From assembly GCA_021521415.1 (NCBI GenBank), contig JAIQDT010004985.1, forward strand, positions 1 through 64,000: DNA of 64,000 nucleotides, read 5' to 3'. Position numbers and translations under genes: made by a program. Within the stretch, counting starts at the first letter, position 1. Each line of letters begins with the position of its first letter. Shown one piece after another: positions 19,198 to 31,171 of the stretch. The stretch is from Bidens hawaiensis. Its lineage: Eukaryota > Streptophyta > Magnoliopsida > Asterales > Asteraceae. The notes under the pieces were generated by a model. That model saw only the letters and a list, made by a program, of their open reading frames with translations. It searched no databases and was not told the DNA's origin.

Positions 19198-20171
19198 GGA
19201 AAATTGGTTTTAAATAATCCAAACTATGGCCTATTGGTAAATATCCATCCCAACTTTACACTTGCCTGCTGGCAGTACCAACTACTTGTGTATTTATTTT
19301 TAACGGGCCGCGACTAACGAATGTTAACTCCGTTAGTCTTTTTCTGACGTGGCCATCCCAGCAGTCAAATATCATAATACGTGGAACGTCTATGTGGCGG
19401 CTGACTGTGTATAAGGTATATGTTATCATCACCATCTTCAACCTAATACTCTTTACAACCAACAGCCACCACAACACCACCATTCCACCACCCCTGCAAC
19501 CATCGTCGGAACCTCGGCCACCACCATGCCCAATCACAGCAACCACCACTGGAACCCATCACCTGCAACTGGCCATCTTCCGGCCATCTTCTCCGACCCC
19601 CAACTTGCCGGAGTTCTGCACTAATCTTGCCGGAGTTCACAAAACCCAGATCCGCTCTAAACCCACCACCACCACCATATTAGGGCAGAACTCTCTCTCT
19701 CTCTCTCCCCCCTGAAATTTACCCACCAACACCACCACCTGCCGCCACCAAACCCTAGCACCACCACCACCTTCTCGTCAATCAGTCAATTACAAGATCA
19801 AAAAATCCCAAATTCAATTCCTTACCAAAAGCCCTAATTTATATCAAACCTACCTCTCCAGATCTGCTCGGTAAAACCTTAGCCCCGACGCTTGGTACAC
19901 TCCTCCAAATCTACTCGGCTCACAATTAATCGCATGTGGAAGCGATGGTGGTGGTTGATGGGTGGTTATGGTTGGGTGGTAGTATGAAGGAAGACGACGG
20001 TGGTTGGGTTGTGGGAAAGAAATGGGTGAGGAGTTAAACTGGGATGAGGGGTGGTGGTGGTGGTGGCTCGCCGGGGAAACCTAAACTGGGATGAATTGAA
20101 GGTGTCTGTTGATGATTGAAGATATCTGTTGATTGAAGGTGTCTGTTGATTTGCATGGATGAATTGGAAGA

Positions 20172-20212
<41 letters not shown>

Positions 20213-20439
20213 CAACAACAATAATAATACACAGTCAGCGCCACGTTTTGTTCCACGTAAGACCATTTTTGACAGCTGGGATGGCCACGTCTGAAAAAGA
20301 CTAACGGAGTTAACATCCGTTAGTCGCGGCCCGTTAAAACTAAATGCACAAGTAGTTGGTACTGCCAGCAGGCAAGTGTAAAGTTGTGATGGATATTTAC
20401 CAATAGGCCATAGTTTGGATTATTTAAAACCAATTTTCC
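19198..20439. mobile_element. Non-autonomous Mutator-like element with long terminal inverted repeats
   Basis: This 1,242-bp element has inverted ends of about 170 bp (19198-19368 and 20270-20439) starting GGAAAATTGGTTTTAAATAA, with only a few mismatches. It is flanked by a 9-bp direct repeat ATATTCGAA (19189-19197 and 20440-20448), the duplication size of Mutator-like elements. It carries no transposase. Its interior has proline/threonine-type CCACCA runs, a CT run at about 19687-19706 and an AAT microsatellite at about 20177-20210. The 5'-UTR-like interior may be captured host sequence, but I cannot name a source. Confidence 0.93.
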
Positions 20440-20589
20440 ATATTCGAATGGCAAAAGTTTGCATTTTAGGATAATCTCCACCAAATAATCTCCACCATTC
20501 GGCTACAAAACAATAAGGTTATCAAAATAATATAAGAACAAACTAATATGTTAAATAATAACATGAGTATATACATATATATATATATA

Positions 20590-21122
20590 TAGGATCATGA
20601 TCATGAGAGAACTTTTTAGAAATTGAGAACTATGAGAACCATTTTGGACCACAAAAAACCCAAAAATAAAAAAAAATCATAAAATAAAAAAAATCACAAA
20701 AATCAAAAAAGTAAAAAAACCAAAATTCTTATTTTATCATCCCGGTTTCATAAAAAAACTCGGTTTAGCTAAATTATATATAGACATATGTATAATATAT
20801 ACATATATGTACATTTACATGTTTTTTTGTACACATATGTATAATTTAAGATAAATCTGTACATATGTGTATATTACGTAACTAAAGATTATATAAAATT
20901 ATACGTATGTGTATAATACGACATTTTTTTATTTATTTTTATTTATTTTTTATTTTTTTAATGAAACCAGAATGAAATATAAGAATTTTGGTCTTTTTAC
21001 TTTTTAAAAAATTTTATTATTTTTTGTTTTATGATTTTTTTAAATATTTTTTTAAAGGTGTTTTTAGTGGTCCAAAATGGTTCTCAAAGTTCTCAATTTT
21101 CAAAGTGTTCTCTTATGATCCT

Positions 21123-21131
<9 letters not shown>
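20590..21131. mobile_element. Foldback MITE in the hAT intron, first
   Basis: The left arm starts ATAGGATCATGATCATGAGAG and contains GAGAACTATGAGAACC. The reverse complement of the right end starts ATAGGGTAAGGATCATAAGAG and contains GAGAACTTTGAGAACC. Arms of roughly 150-170 bp surround an AT-rich centre. The flanks are TA microsatellites, so the duplication cannot be defined. There is no coding capacity. Confidence 0.7.

Positions 21132-21182
<51 letters not shown>
21131..21182. repeat. TA/TG microsatellite
   Basis: A run of TA dinucleotides passes directly into TG dinucleotides between the two foldback elements of the hAT intron. Confidence 0.9.
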
Positions 21183-21183
<1 letters not shown>

Positions 21184-21561
21184 AGTATCATTACAGAACT
21201 ATTAAATTATTTAAGAACTTGAAGGAACCCTTGAAAACTAACGTTTTTTATAAATTTTTTTGTATGTTAATGTTCTTTGAGAGTAGTTTTATCATTTTTT
21301 TATATCTATATCTACGATTACAATTTTGAAAATTAATTTTTATACATATCTATGTTTTGTTTTACACATATGTAAATTTGTTAGTACATAAATTTTACAT
21401 ATATGTGAACTTGTGATTAATATATGCAATCAAAATTTTTTATATGAAATATGATAAAACTACTCTTAAATAATGTTAATATATAAAAAATTAAAAAAAG
21501 TATTTGTTTGTTAAAGGTTCCTAAAAGTTCTTAATTTTTTTTAGAGTTCTTAAATGATATC
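21183..21561. mobile_element. Foldback MITE in the hAT intron, second
   Basis: The left end GAGTATCATTACAGAACT, followed by TTTAAGAACTTG and AGGAACC, matches the reverse complement of the right end (GATATCATTTAAGAACT, TTAAGAACTTT, AGGAACC). The centre is AT-rich. It lies between a TA/TG microsatellite (21131-21182) and a TA run (21566-21586). There is no ORF. Confidence 0.6.
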
Positions 21562-23857
21562 AAACATATATATATATATATATATATCTTACCGGGTTTA
21601 GTAGCATTACGAGAAGCTACAGCACTACTCCTCCCAAAACAATCTTTAGCATCTCGAAACTTGCATAAAGTCATTCTAACATCTAAAACATCATCACCCA
21701 AAAAAGTCTTCTCAACCATATCAAGAACACCCCCTAAAGACTTCATTACTTTTACAAAAATTTTCTTTATCATACTGAAAAGCTGGATTTAACCAATATG
21801 CAGCACAATGAATATTTGAACAACATCTTTTTCCATCGAGCATTGAATATACCGTATATGGCTTATACAAATGTTTCTTTTCTTGAAATAATGCCTTAAT
21901 TCCCTTATTTGCCCAATTCATCCCCTCAAAAATGTATGGCAAAAAAGGTTTTTCATCAGTATCACACAAACGCAAAACCCTTAACAAGGGAGTCATCACG
22001 ATCACAGTAATCAAACAATTTCTCCAAAAAACTTCATTCATCAAAATTTCTCTACATTCATTAGCATTTCCCAATTTCAACATCTTTTTAAATTCATTAG
22101 ATATAACAAGATCTTGCAAGTCATTTTTATGATCGACCAAACTTTTTAGTGCAATGAAGGTCGTACCAAAACGAGTAGGACCTGGACGAATGATTTCTGT
22201 CCACCCTTCTCTTTTCCTTAACCAATTCAAGGGCATCTTGTGATTATAAATAAAAGCAGTTACCTTAGATGCAGGTTTGACCAACTTTGCCACATTCTCT
22301 AACTCTGGAACATCCTTTAACGCAAGATTTAGACAATGATCTGCACAAGGTGTCCAAGTAACTGAACGATATTTCTGACATAACATTTGACCGGCACACT
22401 TATAATTAGCAGCATTGTCGGTAACTATTTGAACTACGTTCTTAACCCCAACCATTTTAGCAACCTCAGCAAACAAGTTACACAAATTCACAGCATTGCT
22501 CTCAATATCAGATGCATCTATATATTTAAGAAATGAAATCCCTTTCTCACAGTAAACTAGGAAATTAATCAAATGGAAATGCCTAATATCCCTCCACCCA
22601 TCTGCCATAATCATGAAACCACATTCAACCCAATCACTCCTATAAGAATCTATTAATAACCCAACTGATTTTTTTGCATCTTTCAATAAATTGATCCTTA
22701 TAGCATGATAGTTAGGTGCTTTGTAACCATAACATATAGATTCTATTTTATCTACCACAAGTTGATAATAAGGAGAATTACAAGCATTCGTAGGTATACA
22801 TGCATCATAGAACCACATGGCAAGAGTCAAGTCAACATCGTGTACCTTTTCTTTACTTTGCATAGCCTTTTTAATAGTAGGTTGAGAAGGATCAGTTGTA
22901 ACTTTTGTAAAGAAAGGATGAACATTCGGTGTAGCTTTCCTCTTTCGCTTTTGTGTTTGGTGACTTTGTTCATTTACTTCCTCAACTTCTTCATCGCCAT
23001 CTAAGATGTCAATAGACTTACCTCTCGCTTTAACTTCAGTTTCTTTCAAAAGTCCTTGCATAGTAAAGCGAACATCTGCCGATACTTTTTTACAAGGTTC
23101 TACATCACCCTTGACGCCCGCAAGGTGTTTCTTCATCCTAGTTATACCGTCACCACGAACTTTTAGACAAAAATCACATATATATACTGATTTACCTTTC
23201 CCATCTTTTTGACATGTTACATAATCCCATGCTTTATCTAATTTTGCTCTAAAACTTGATTGAACAAGTGGCTCAGTCTGATGATTTGACATATTCTACA
23301 AAACAATAAACTTCTTTTAGGAGATAACACCATATGTAATCAATTAACTACTATATTAAGATAATAAAGCCATATATAATCAACTGAAAATCTCAATAGA
23401 TGCAAGATGATAACCAGTTTTAAACCATTAATAAATATCATACATACAAAATTATTAAACAAGAAGTAATTTTTACTTTGGAATTTAAATACTATATCAC
23501 TTAATAATACAATATGCTTTAGAAAACAAGAAACTCACCTTGGTAGCAATATAGCAGATTGGCTGTTTAAAGTATAAACTTCGAAGGGTACGTGAAAGGG
23601 TTGAAGTAGGCAGGTAGGTTAATTTTTAGACACTAGGTTAGTGCAAACTTAATTGTAAATGTAAAACAAAAAATGGGCCTAAAAAAATCCGGTGGGCTTA
23701 AACCGGTTCCCCGGTATAAACCGGTTTTCATACAAAACCGGCCGGTTCGATATTCAGCAAAACCGTTCAAATAAACCGGGTATAAAATACCGAGGGTCTC
23801 TCCGAAATCCGGTTGAACCGGCCGGTTCAAACCGGTTTTTAAAACATTGGTGGTACC

Positions 23858-23950
23858 TATAAGATAACAAGGTAACGTGTCTTTATAATAACCTAAACTT
23901 ACTAACCTTAACCTAATTCACTTAAGATAGATCATGGTGGAGCGATCATG
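23858..23950. other. Short AT-rich spacer
   Basis: Nothing recognisable lies between the hAT end and the gag remnant. Confidence 0.5.
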
Positions 23951-24350
23951 GATGCAAGAAAGAACTACACCACAAAAGCAATTATCTTTAAATCATTGTC
24001 CGAGGATATATTCCTTCTAGTTGCAACGCATAATAGTGTGAAAGTTCTTTATAAAGCAATTCAAGTTAGGCGCCTTGAGCCAAGTGAATGCAAAAGGATC
24101 AGTTGTATACACTTACAACCAAGTTGGAAATATTGAATATGAAACATAACGACTCCATTGATGATTACACTCAGCATGCTAAGTGGAATAGTCGCAAAGT
24201 TTCACTAACCTTGGTTCAATTTTTTATGGTGAGATCATTGTGAAGAAGCTACTAAACTTTGTCCCAAAGAACTCTTAAAATCTTAGCTGCCACTAAATAG
24301 TACATTGAAATGGACTCCATGCCATATAAGGATGTTACACCCAAACCAAC
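23951..24350 (+). pseudogene. Remnant of a copia gag (UBN2-type)
   Basis: A plus-strand reading beginning RKNYTTKAIIFKSLSEDIF continues into SVKVLYKAIQVRR, and in the next frame into NMKHNDSIDDYTQHAKWNSR. This matches the generic copia gag pattern (an ILxSLSEDIxxxV-like block, then a DSIDDYxxxL-like block). Stops and frame changes occur, no zinc knuckle or pol follows, and no LTR was found next to it. It is an old fragment. Confidence 0.6.
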
Positions 24351-25136
24351 TACATAATATGTCGCGACGAGACACGATTTCTCATGGCTCATGACACTAT
24401 TTTAAGTAACAATAATTATTAAATTCATATTATTAAAAGCCATAATGTCACAATTCCAACCAAACACATATTCAAGGCAAAACATTTTCTAAGTCTAAGT
24501 TTACTAAATAAAAATCTTAGAGTTCAATATAGGCGATCTTCAAAACATGAGCATCTTAACTTGTAGCATGTATAAAGTATGTCAACACAAGGTTGGTATT
24601 CAATCATAAGTTTGATACAATCAAACATGATTTATGTTAGTAGCAATATTTGATATCTTATTATATTGTTCCATGTTTTACGTATTACTTGACTAAGTGT
24701 TTATTTTATGATTGATAGATAAAAAAAAACTTATATTGATAGATATAGTTACATAAACATAAGTTTTCATTATTTATTGCATTTTTCTTAAGTTTACATT
24801 GTTGCATATGACATATGATTCATGAATATTATCTATATTATAATATGTAAATAATGAGAACGTTTTTGTAACGTAGACACATGTTGCACCGCAAAAATAT
24901 TTAAAACATAAACATGGTGCTATGAAAAACTCACATTTAAAATAACAAGTGCTAAACGTGTAAATTGACTTGACTTGACTCGACAAAAAATCCTAGATTA
25001 AAAAGTATAAGACTTAGAAATGAATCAAAGAAAAATACAATAATAGATATAAAGTAAACTATAGAGTTAGTTTCTTTGAATCGGGGTTTAACAAAGTAAA
25101 AAAATAATAATTAAGTTTAACGAGTTATATATAATA
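24351..25136. other. AT-rich intergenic DNA without recognisable genes
   Basis: Only short frames occur on either strand, and no protein similarity or repeat boundary was recognised. Confidence 0.6.
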
Positions 25137-25830
25137 CTAGCTGCGTACCCGCGCAATGCGGGGAGGTATGCACACAAACAAGTCATTGAATGCGTAACCG
25201 GTGTTACCGTTATTGTACGTGTGTGACTTCACAATAGTACGCGCGTAACCCGAAGATGGTATGTTCGTATTGCGGCATTGGAATCTTAACCGGTGTTAGT
25301 AAGCATGTCACACAACAAATGTACGCGCGCAATTTGGTGTCGGTGCGCACGTAACGCTACATTGAACTCGTCTTGACCAGCACCCCGTTTCGTTTGACAT
25401 TGTTCTAACCTGAAATTCGTTATGACTTGACCCTTTCAACCCAAACCCGTCCCGACCTAAACCAAATTAATCTTTTTTGTATCGACTCATTCCAACCTTA
25501 ACCTTTTAGACCCATGACCCGAACGCCTGAACCCACCCGATTTGTTTGCCGGTATTTAATGGTAATCACGTAACACATTAAGTTTTTAAAATGAAAAAGT
25601 ATAGCAATACCATACACAAATTAAAGAGAATAAAATAATCATTTTTACGATATAACTTTTTTAAAAAAATATTAGCGTATGAAAAACTTATAAATGTTTA
25701 AACGTCTTCGGGGTAGTTGATTTAAATTAAAGGGTATATATGTAACTATTATATAGATTAACAAAATGTGATTAAAGTTAAAGGGCCAAACTTGTAATTA
25801 ATTTTGAATAACTTAAAAATCAACCGTAAC
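25137..25830 (+). repeat. Dispersed repeat family, copy A
   Basis: The repeat starts CTAGCTGCGTACCCGCGCAA. It shares an ordered series of blocks with 48978-49690: TTTGTATCGACTC, TAATCACGTAA/G, GTATAGAAATA-like, AAATTAAAGAGAATAAAAT, AACTATTATATA and CCAAACTTGTAA. Both copies are on the plus strand. There is no coding content. The ACCCGCG start is common in dispersed plant repeats, but the class is not determined. Confidence 0.7.
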
Positions 25831-25919
25831 ATGATTTTGCTTTTGCTAAAAGACAAAATTGTCAAAAGACTAAATTGCTCATAAAATGTCTTAATCTTAT
25901 GCATTATAATTTATACTAA

Positions 25920-26253
25920 GGCTATGCGTAGTGGAGGGGCTACAAATAAGGGTGTTTTGCGTCGTGTGGCGCCCAGTCAGCAAGGGGTGAGAATTTGTTT
26001 TTGGGGTGTAATGGTGTAGGGGCTACAAATAGTAATATAATATATATAAATATATTAATAATATATATATATATACATGTATATAACACACACTACTAAT
26101 ATAATAATAATATAATCATCTCCTCCCCGGCGACAAATACCCCACGCCTTTGCCCATTTCGCCCCAATTTAGCCCAAATTTCCCCCAGGGGGGCGGTGTT
26201 CCACCCCAATATCGCCCAATTTCACCCATATATTTCGCCCAGTACACATGGCC
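25920..26253. mobile_element. PIF/Harbinger-like MITE
   Basis: The 334-bp element starts GGCTATGCGTAGTGG, and the reverse complement of its end starts GGCCATGTGTACTGG. It is flanked by TAA on both sides (25917-25919 and 26254-26256), the 3-bp target type of PIF/Harbinger elements. The interior is rich in GCCCAATTT-like blocks and TA runs. Confidence 0.75.
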
Positions 26254-26767
26254 TAAGAGCAATAAGTTTGGTATTTGTTAAAAATTAAGAGGTCCATCAC
26301 TCATGCTTTATATATAATATAGATATACCAAGTTTGGTTTTTATTATTAAAATCAAGTTAAAAAAATTATAATTATATTTTAGATGTTTTTGTTTAATTC
26401 TTTTAAGCATAACAAACAAATGATGAAATTTAAAGTCGATTAAACGAGTGGTTAGGTTTTATTGTACTCGAAGACGGAAGTAGGTCTGATTTGCTTCCTA
26501 CAACCCAATATATAAAAACGACAATACATAAGTTTTCTGCCCTAAATCAATTTATAAACGAGTTAACTGAAAAACCCCAAAATTCATAACAAACATAAAC
26601 CCTATGTCGTAAATTATTAAATTGGATTTGGAAACACCTTAAGCCAATATATTTGAGAATGTTTAGGTGATATAAATCATTTAAGGTAAATCTTGAAGAA
26701 TAAGTTAGATTAGGAGTCAAGTTATCTTTAGTGTAAAGAGTCATAGTCGAGAGTTAACCACAAAAGA
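26254..26767. other. AT-rich intergenic DNA
   Basis: No gene, RNA or repeat boundary was recognised. Confidence 0.55.
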
Positions 26768-28761
26768 TGGTCACACCCTAACCTACGGCGGAAATACGGG
26801 GGCGTAAACTAATTGTCACAGCTCTCAAGGTTACTATCATGCACATTATAAGTTTCAATATCTATTAAATAAATTTCAAACCAAACAAATATCCATACAA
26901 TATTTGAACAAAACAAAAGTGCATCAACAATCAAAAGTCATAAATAATATTTTCTCGTTAATTTTGTTATAGCATAAAATCCATAAGTGATCTTGTACTT
27001 CAGTTACTTCACATCAAACGTTAACATGCATATGCGTTGAAAATAAAAAAGTTTTGTCAACACAAGATTGAGTGAGCAACACAACAGTTTAAATGTTGAT
27101 ATAGAAAATAAGTAATTGCAACAAGTCATATGAGAATAACAAATTAACCAATGAGCAAGTATAATGAGATGTCGCAAAGCACAAAGCTATAACGTCTGGC
27201 GTATGATCATACTATTATGAGATTATGTTGGACCTCTCCGAATGCGGTTCACGTAAAGCATGTAAGCACATAAACAAGTAAGGTATAAATTGTTAGCATA
27301 TAAGACAATAGTTGCAGTTTTATGTATAAGTATATAGAGAATTATGTATTTACACATATGTCCCCGAAACGTGGAAAAATAAGTAAAATAAGGGAATGTG
27401 GTACTCACCTCAATGACGATCAACAATGCTTAAGATTGATGAAGTAGCAATTAATACAAAAACATCCAATTGGAAAGCAAGAGTCATGATTTTAATCCTC
27501 CAAGCTACCAACAAACGAACTATACCATTTGATCCCTATATCAGCCAAAAATTGTACTAAAATACATCATAAAGGGATTTTACCACTAATCCATTGATTC
27601 TAATTGATTCTATATGATTTATTATATTACTACCCCTTTACCGCTTTATTCTGGAGGGTAATGAGAAGATGGGAAAAGTCACACGCGAACATTAAAGCCT
27701 AAAAGAAATGAAAGTAACGGATACGCTTAAGTAAAGATTTAAGATCGATTACAATAACTCGATAATCATTAATAAGTATTATCAAAGTCGGTTTTCACTA
27801 AAATAAGTTTAATTAGTTGTTATTATTATTAATATAACTAATAAATATTTAAAAAGAAATTTTTAACAAAAAAATCCCAAAAATTATGGGTGCCAGGGGT
27901 CGAAGCCGCTACCTACCCCCCCCCCCCCCCCCAACAACCCATTTATTTAACCAGCAGGCTCCCAAGCGACGTGCAATATGAAGTAACATCCTTTAATTAT
28001 AAGCAGACGTTATTTAACAAAAATCAATAACAAACCCTAACAATTTCAACTGATCAAATCTGTTATCTATACTTGTTTAAGCCTTAGGGCTTTTGATCAT
28101 CATGAACTCGCGATAAAAACCATGTATTCAATTACCTTGAAAGATGAGAGAAAGGGGGTTAACCAGTTAAGAGAACCAGTTAAGAGCCGGCGATGAAAGA
28201 GGTATGAATGAGTAATCAAACAATTAAGTTAACAAAATTAATTATAGGTTTTGAGTTGGCGATGGTTTAAGGATTGTGTGGGTTGATTTAATTGCGTTAA
28301 TATCAACTCTATATGGTATATCAATAAACGAGCGGGTAGGCGGTGGTTAATATAATCAATTCATATCTCAAACGATCTACTTTTCCTAGTTGATTATGTC
28401 GGTGATGTCGTTTATAGTATGTAAATCATAATATGAATTCAATTTCTAAGTTTGTTGAGAGAATTGTGGTCCAAGCTAAACAAAGGTTAAACGGGTTCGT
28501 TATACGAGTATGGATTAGGGATTTGGATCAGGGTACCCGTTTATGTAAATGGGTTATAACATTATTTGCTGAAAACACCCTGGAGTTTGAGAATGGGTAC
28601 AAAGAAGAATAAAACTTTATGTTTTTGGTTAAACATGTAAAATATATAAAAGATATAATTAAATATCAATTTAATACGATAAACCCAATATATTTATAAA
28701 GTAACCCGAACATCGAACCGAGTCGCGTAAAAGTATAAATTCGAAAACCCGAGTTGTTACA
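26768..28761. repeat. Probable solo LTR of a Ty3/gypsy element
   Basis: This 1,994-bp block begins TGGTCACACCCTAACCTACG and ends GAGTTGTTACA. The start resembles the gypsy LTR start at 31172 (TGTCACACCCGGCCC, then GCGGCGGAAA), and the length is similar to that LTR. The bases AAGA occur on both sides (26764-26767 and 28762-28765), consistent with a decayed duplication. There is no internal domain. A run of about 17 C lies near 27917. Confidence 0.5.
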
Positions 28762-28842
28762 AAGATCATGTCTTGTTACATTTTTATACATTGATTTCCA
28801 ACTTTCTTTTGATGAAGCTAAATTAGGAGCTATAGGTATTAT

Positions 28843-29219
28843 CAGTGTCGTAAAGTCGGATTCCAAGGTCGAATAGTCGGTCCTCGGACCCCTATCTTGG
28901 AGACTTTTCCCAAGTCGCCCTGGATTAGTCGAAAGAGATCAAAAGTGGGGTGAGGCAGGCTAGGTGGTAAAAAATCGGGCTAGGAATTTCTAAAAATCGG
29001 TAAAGAGTCGGACAAAAATCGGGCTAGGGTTCTCTAAAAGTCAATTAAAAGTCATTCAAAAGTTGTCGAGTCAGCTAGAATACCCTTTTATCGTGAATTA
29101 TGCTTATTTTGACAAATATATAATATCCATAAATTAACTTTTTTTGTATTTATTATGTCAGAGTACTCCCAACTCCCCAGTCGGCCGCCTAGGATCCGTC
29201 TAGCGACTTTTGCAACCTT
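28843..29219. mobile_element. hAT-like MITE
   Basis: The direct repeat GGTATTAT flanks a block of about 377 bp (28835-28842 and 29220-29227), an 8-bp duplication as in hAT elements. The ends CAGTGTCGTAAAGTCGG and the reverse complement AAGGTTGCAAAAGTCGC are imperfect inverted repeats. The interior repeats AAGTCGG and GTCGCC-like words. Confidence 0.65.
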
Positions 29220-29227
29220 GGTATTAT

Positions 29228-30502
29228 CACTCATTCCGTTAGAATCTCATACTTAATGAGCTTTAGTAGACTTCTTCACTTCCTCGTCTCTACGCATTCA
29301 GTTCATCTTCAAAAGCCCCATTTATTCACCAATGATTATATCTCTCTCCAAATGGGATGTAAAAGGTTGACATAATTGTTGCTCAAATGTCATAGGATAG
29401 GGTGAAATCTCCTCTTCTACCGCCTTCGGTGTCGTTTATCTTCAATAGCTTCTATAGTGACCTAGTTAGTGGACTTTGATCGACAGACAAATTCAACGGT
29501 TATATTTGGTGAAGGGAAGATTAGGTAATCACCTAGTACATGCAAGATCTATCGGTGAAGCGGAAAAACTATCTAGTATATTATCATCCATGACATTCGT
29601 CAACTAACTGTTAAATTAATGTAAATGATATTGAAGAATTGGTAATTTATTAATAAGAATCACTATTGCAAGCTAGATTTTTTTATTATGAAGATTATCA
29701 ATAGAATTTACTTTTTATCATTTTGTCGGTACTTAGAGCATTCTCAGCCCGTAATCCATCCCTATATTTATAGTTACACTATAAAACACTACATTTCTCT
29801 ATCATCTTCAATTAAACAATATTATTTTATACCTTGATCATTACATTTTTCTCTCTCCTTTACTCATAACCAATTCAACAAATATTAAAAAAATAAGGAT
29901 AAACAAAGTTTTCACAAATTTACGAAATATCAATACATTTTCTCTATTCACTCTATAATTTACAGTCACGACTACTTAAAATCTCTCCGTATAATTTACA
30001 AACTCTCATCATATAAATATAGGAAATAGATTAGAAATGATCTTGTAGGCTTAACACTGTATCTCATTAAAGTCATTTTGCTAATAAAGGATATGTTCAC
30101 TAACTCATCTTTTCAATCTTAACATTAGAAAATATTAATTGTTTCTTTAGGTTATGAACAGAAATAAAGTTCTCTTAGTTATTAAACAAATTAAGTGAAA
30201 CACCATTTTCATAAATTAATGGTTAAACATAAAATTGGTAGGTAGCCACCGTCTTAAAATTTTCTTCTTGTGATCACCGATCCCTAATATGGGATCACAT
30301 AATGCAGTGAGTGGGAAAGTTGACCGATTATAAAAGTGCATGGTATATATGTGTCCTTGATTTCATTTTTATATACATTTATTTTACACATATTGTGGAT
30401 ATTGACTAAAATCTCAATTATGATCACATGTAAATGTAAAATAGAATTATGTTGAAATCAACGGCTTTTTTCATACGACAATGACATATTAGAATTTGGT
30501 GC
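29228..30502. other. AT-rich DNA with a possible decayed MITE
   Basis: No gene was seen. Positions about 29735-30050 have weak inverted ends (GAGCATTCTCAGCC ... CCTATATTTATA, against a similar reverse complement at the right end), so a decayed MITE is possible. Confidence 0.35.
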
Positions 30503-30907
30503 TGTAGGGGTATGGTACTAAAACCCGGTTCTACGACCCTAAATCTATTATGTTTGGCTTATTTTATTACATGGACTAATACAATGTTATTGGGCTGAGG
30601 GGGTTTTGTGAAGGTAACCCTAACTGGGCTAGGCCCATTAGGGTACCATGATGTTGGCCATGAGACTCTCTATATAAGGAGGTCTCCACCTCCTTATTAA
30701 GGGGTCATGCTCAATAAGAGCCACCACCACTTTTTTGTGTCTGTAAACAAGAGATCTTAGGATTTCTTAGCAGTCACCTCCACACCTCCAAAAAGCCATC
30801 GCAGGTCTCAAGCAGCCGAAGAAGAAGATCAAGACGTGGTTCGTTCATCTCGAAAATCCGTGGCAACATCGTCATGGATCAGGTCAGATTCATTTCGTGC
30901 TTCGTCA
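30503..30907 (+). repeat. 5' LTR of the non-coding LTR element
   Basis: It matches 42149-42552 closely. TATATAA at 30671-30677 lies within CTCTCTATATAAGGAGG and is the likely promoter TATA box. The end is TCA here and ACA in the other copy. The sequence just inside repeats part of the LTR end, and no clear primer-binding site was found. Confidence 0.85.
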
Positions 30908-30956
30908 TAGATCAGGTCAGATTCATTTCTTAGCAGTCACCTCCACACCTCCAAAA

Positions 30957-31131
30957 TACGCATCAGATGCTCACACATATCACAGTCTACGCGCACGCGC
31001 ATACAACATCTGCGCGTGGCGCAGGACATAAAGCCTACACGCACGCGCATGCAATATCTGCGTGTGGCGCATAACACAAAACCAAAGTCTACGCGCACGC
31101 GCATGCAACATCTGCGCGTGGCGCGGGACAT
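30957..31131 (+). repeat. Three-unit GC-rich tandem repeat (about 60 bp)
   Basis: Units built from TACGCGCACGCGCATGCAAC and ATCTGCGCGTGGCGC recur three times with small changes. They lie inside the non-coding LTR element, just before the 42-bp array. Confidence 0.8.
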
Positions 31132-31171
31132 AAAGTAGCTCGTAAGCCGCCTCACGCGCAAGCTCCACTAT

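Larger units (their letters stand above)
18600..23292 (-). pseudogene. hAT transposase gene, interrupted and frameshifted
   Basis: The ATG is at 23290-23292. The main exon (21593-23292) encodes a BED zinc finger (VYICDFCLKVRGDG with downstream His and Cys, residues about 37-68), a basic linker, and a DUF659-type catalytic core (ESICYGYKAPNYHAIRINLL, then VQIVTDNAANYKCAGQML, then TWTPCADHCLNLALKD). A frameshift lies near 21745-21765. The exon ends at a GTAAG donor at 21588-21592, and the acceptor is at 20503. The next exon (EWWRLFGGDYPKMQTFAIRI) is cut by a Mutator-like element, and its continuation at 19047-19188 is the dimerisation domain (SQTASSSGCERSWSVFERIH). Two small acidic exons follow (18797-18959 and about 18600-18702), whose splice phases I could not reconcile fully. 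Confidence 0.88.
18498..23849 (-). mobile_element. hAT transposon, right part, with nested insertions
   Basis: This element holds a hAT transposase gene read leftward. The right terminus is placed at 23849, where the minus strand starts CAATGTTTTAAAAACCGG followed by CCGG-rich palindromic sequence, a common form for plant hAT ends. The left part is missing because the outer copia LTR ends at 18497, just beyond the transposase stop codon. The remaining end and the second copy of the 8-bp duplication (23850-23857 would be one copy) lie outside the window. Confidence 0.72.

Noticed and set aside
19392..19715. Proline/threonine/histidine-rich frame inside the Mutator-like element
   Set aside because: It is low-complexity CCACCA text, with open frames on both strands. 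No gene of origin was recognised.
30957..31166. Possible CRISPR-like or regulatory array
   Set aside because: The units are adjacent and degenerate without unique spacers, and the surroundings are a plant LTR element.
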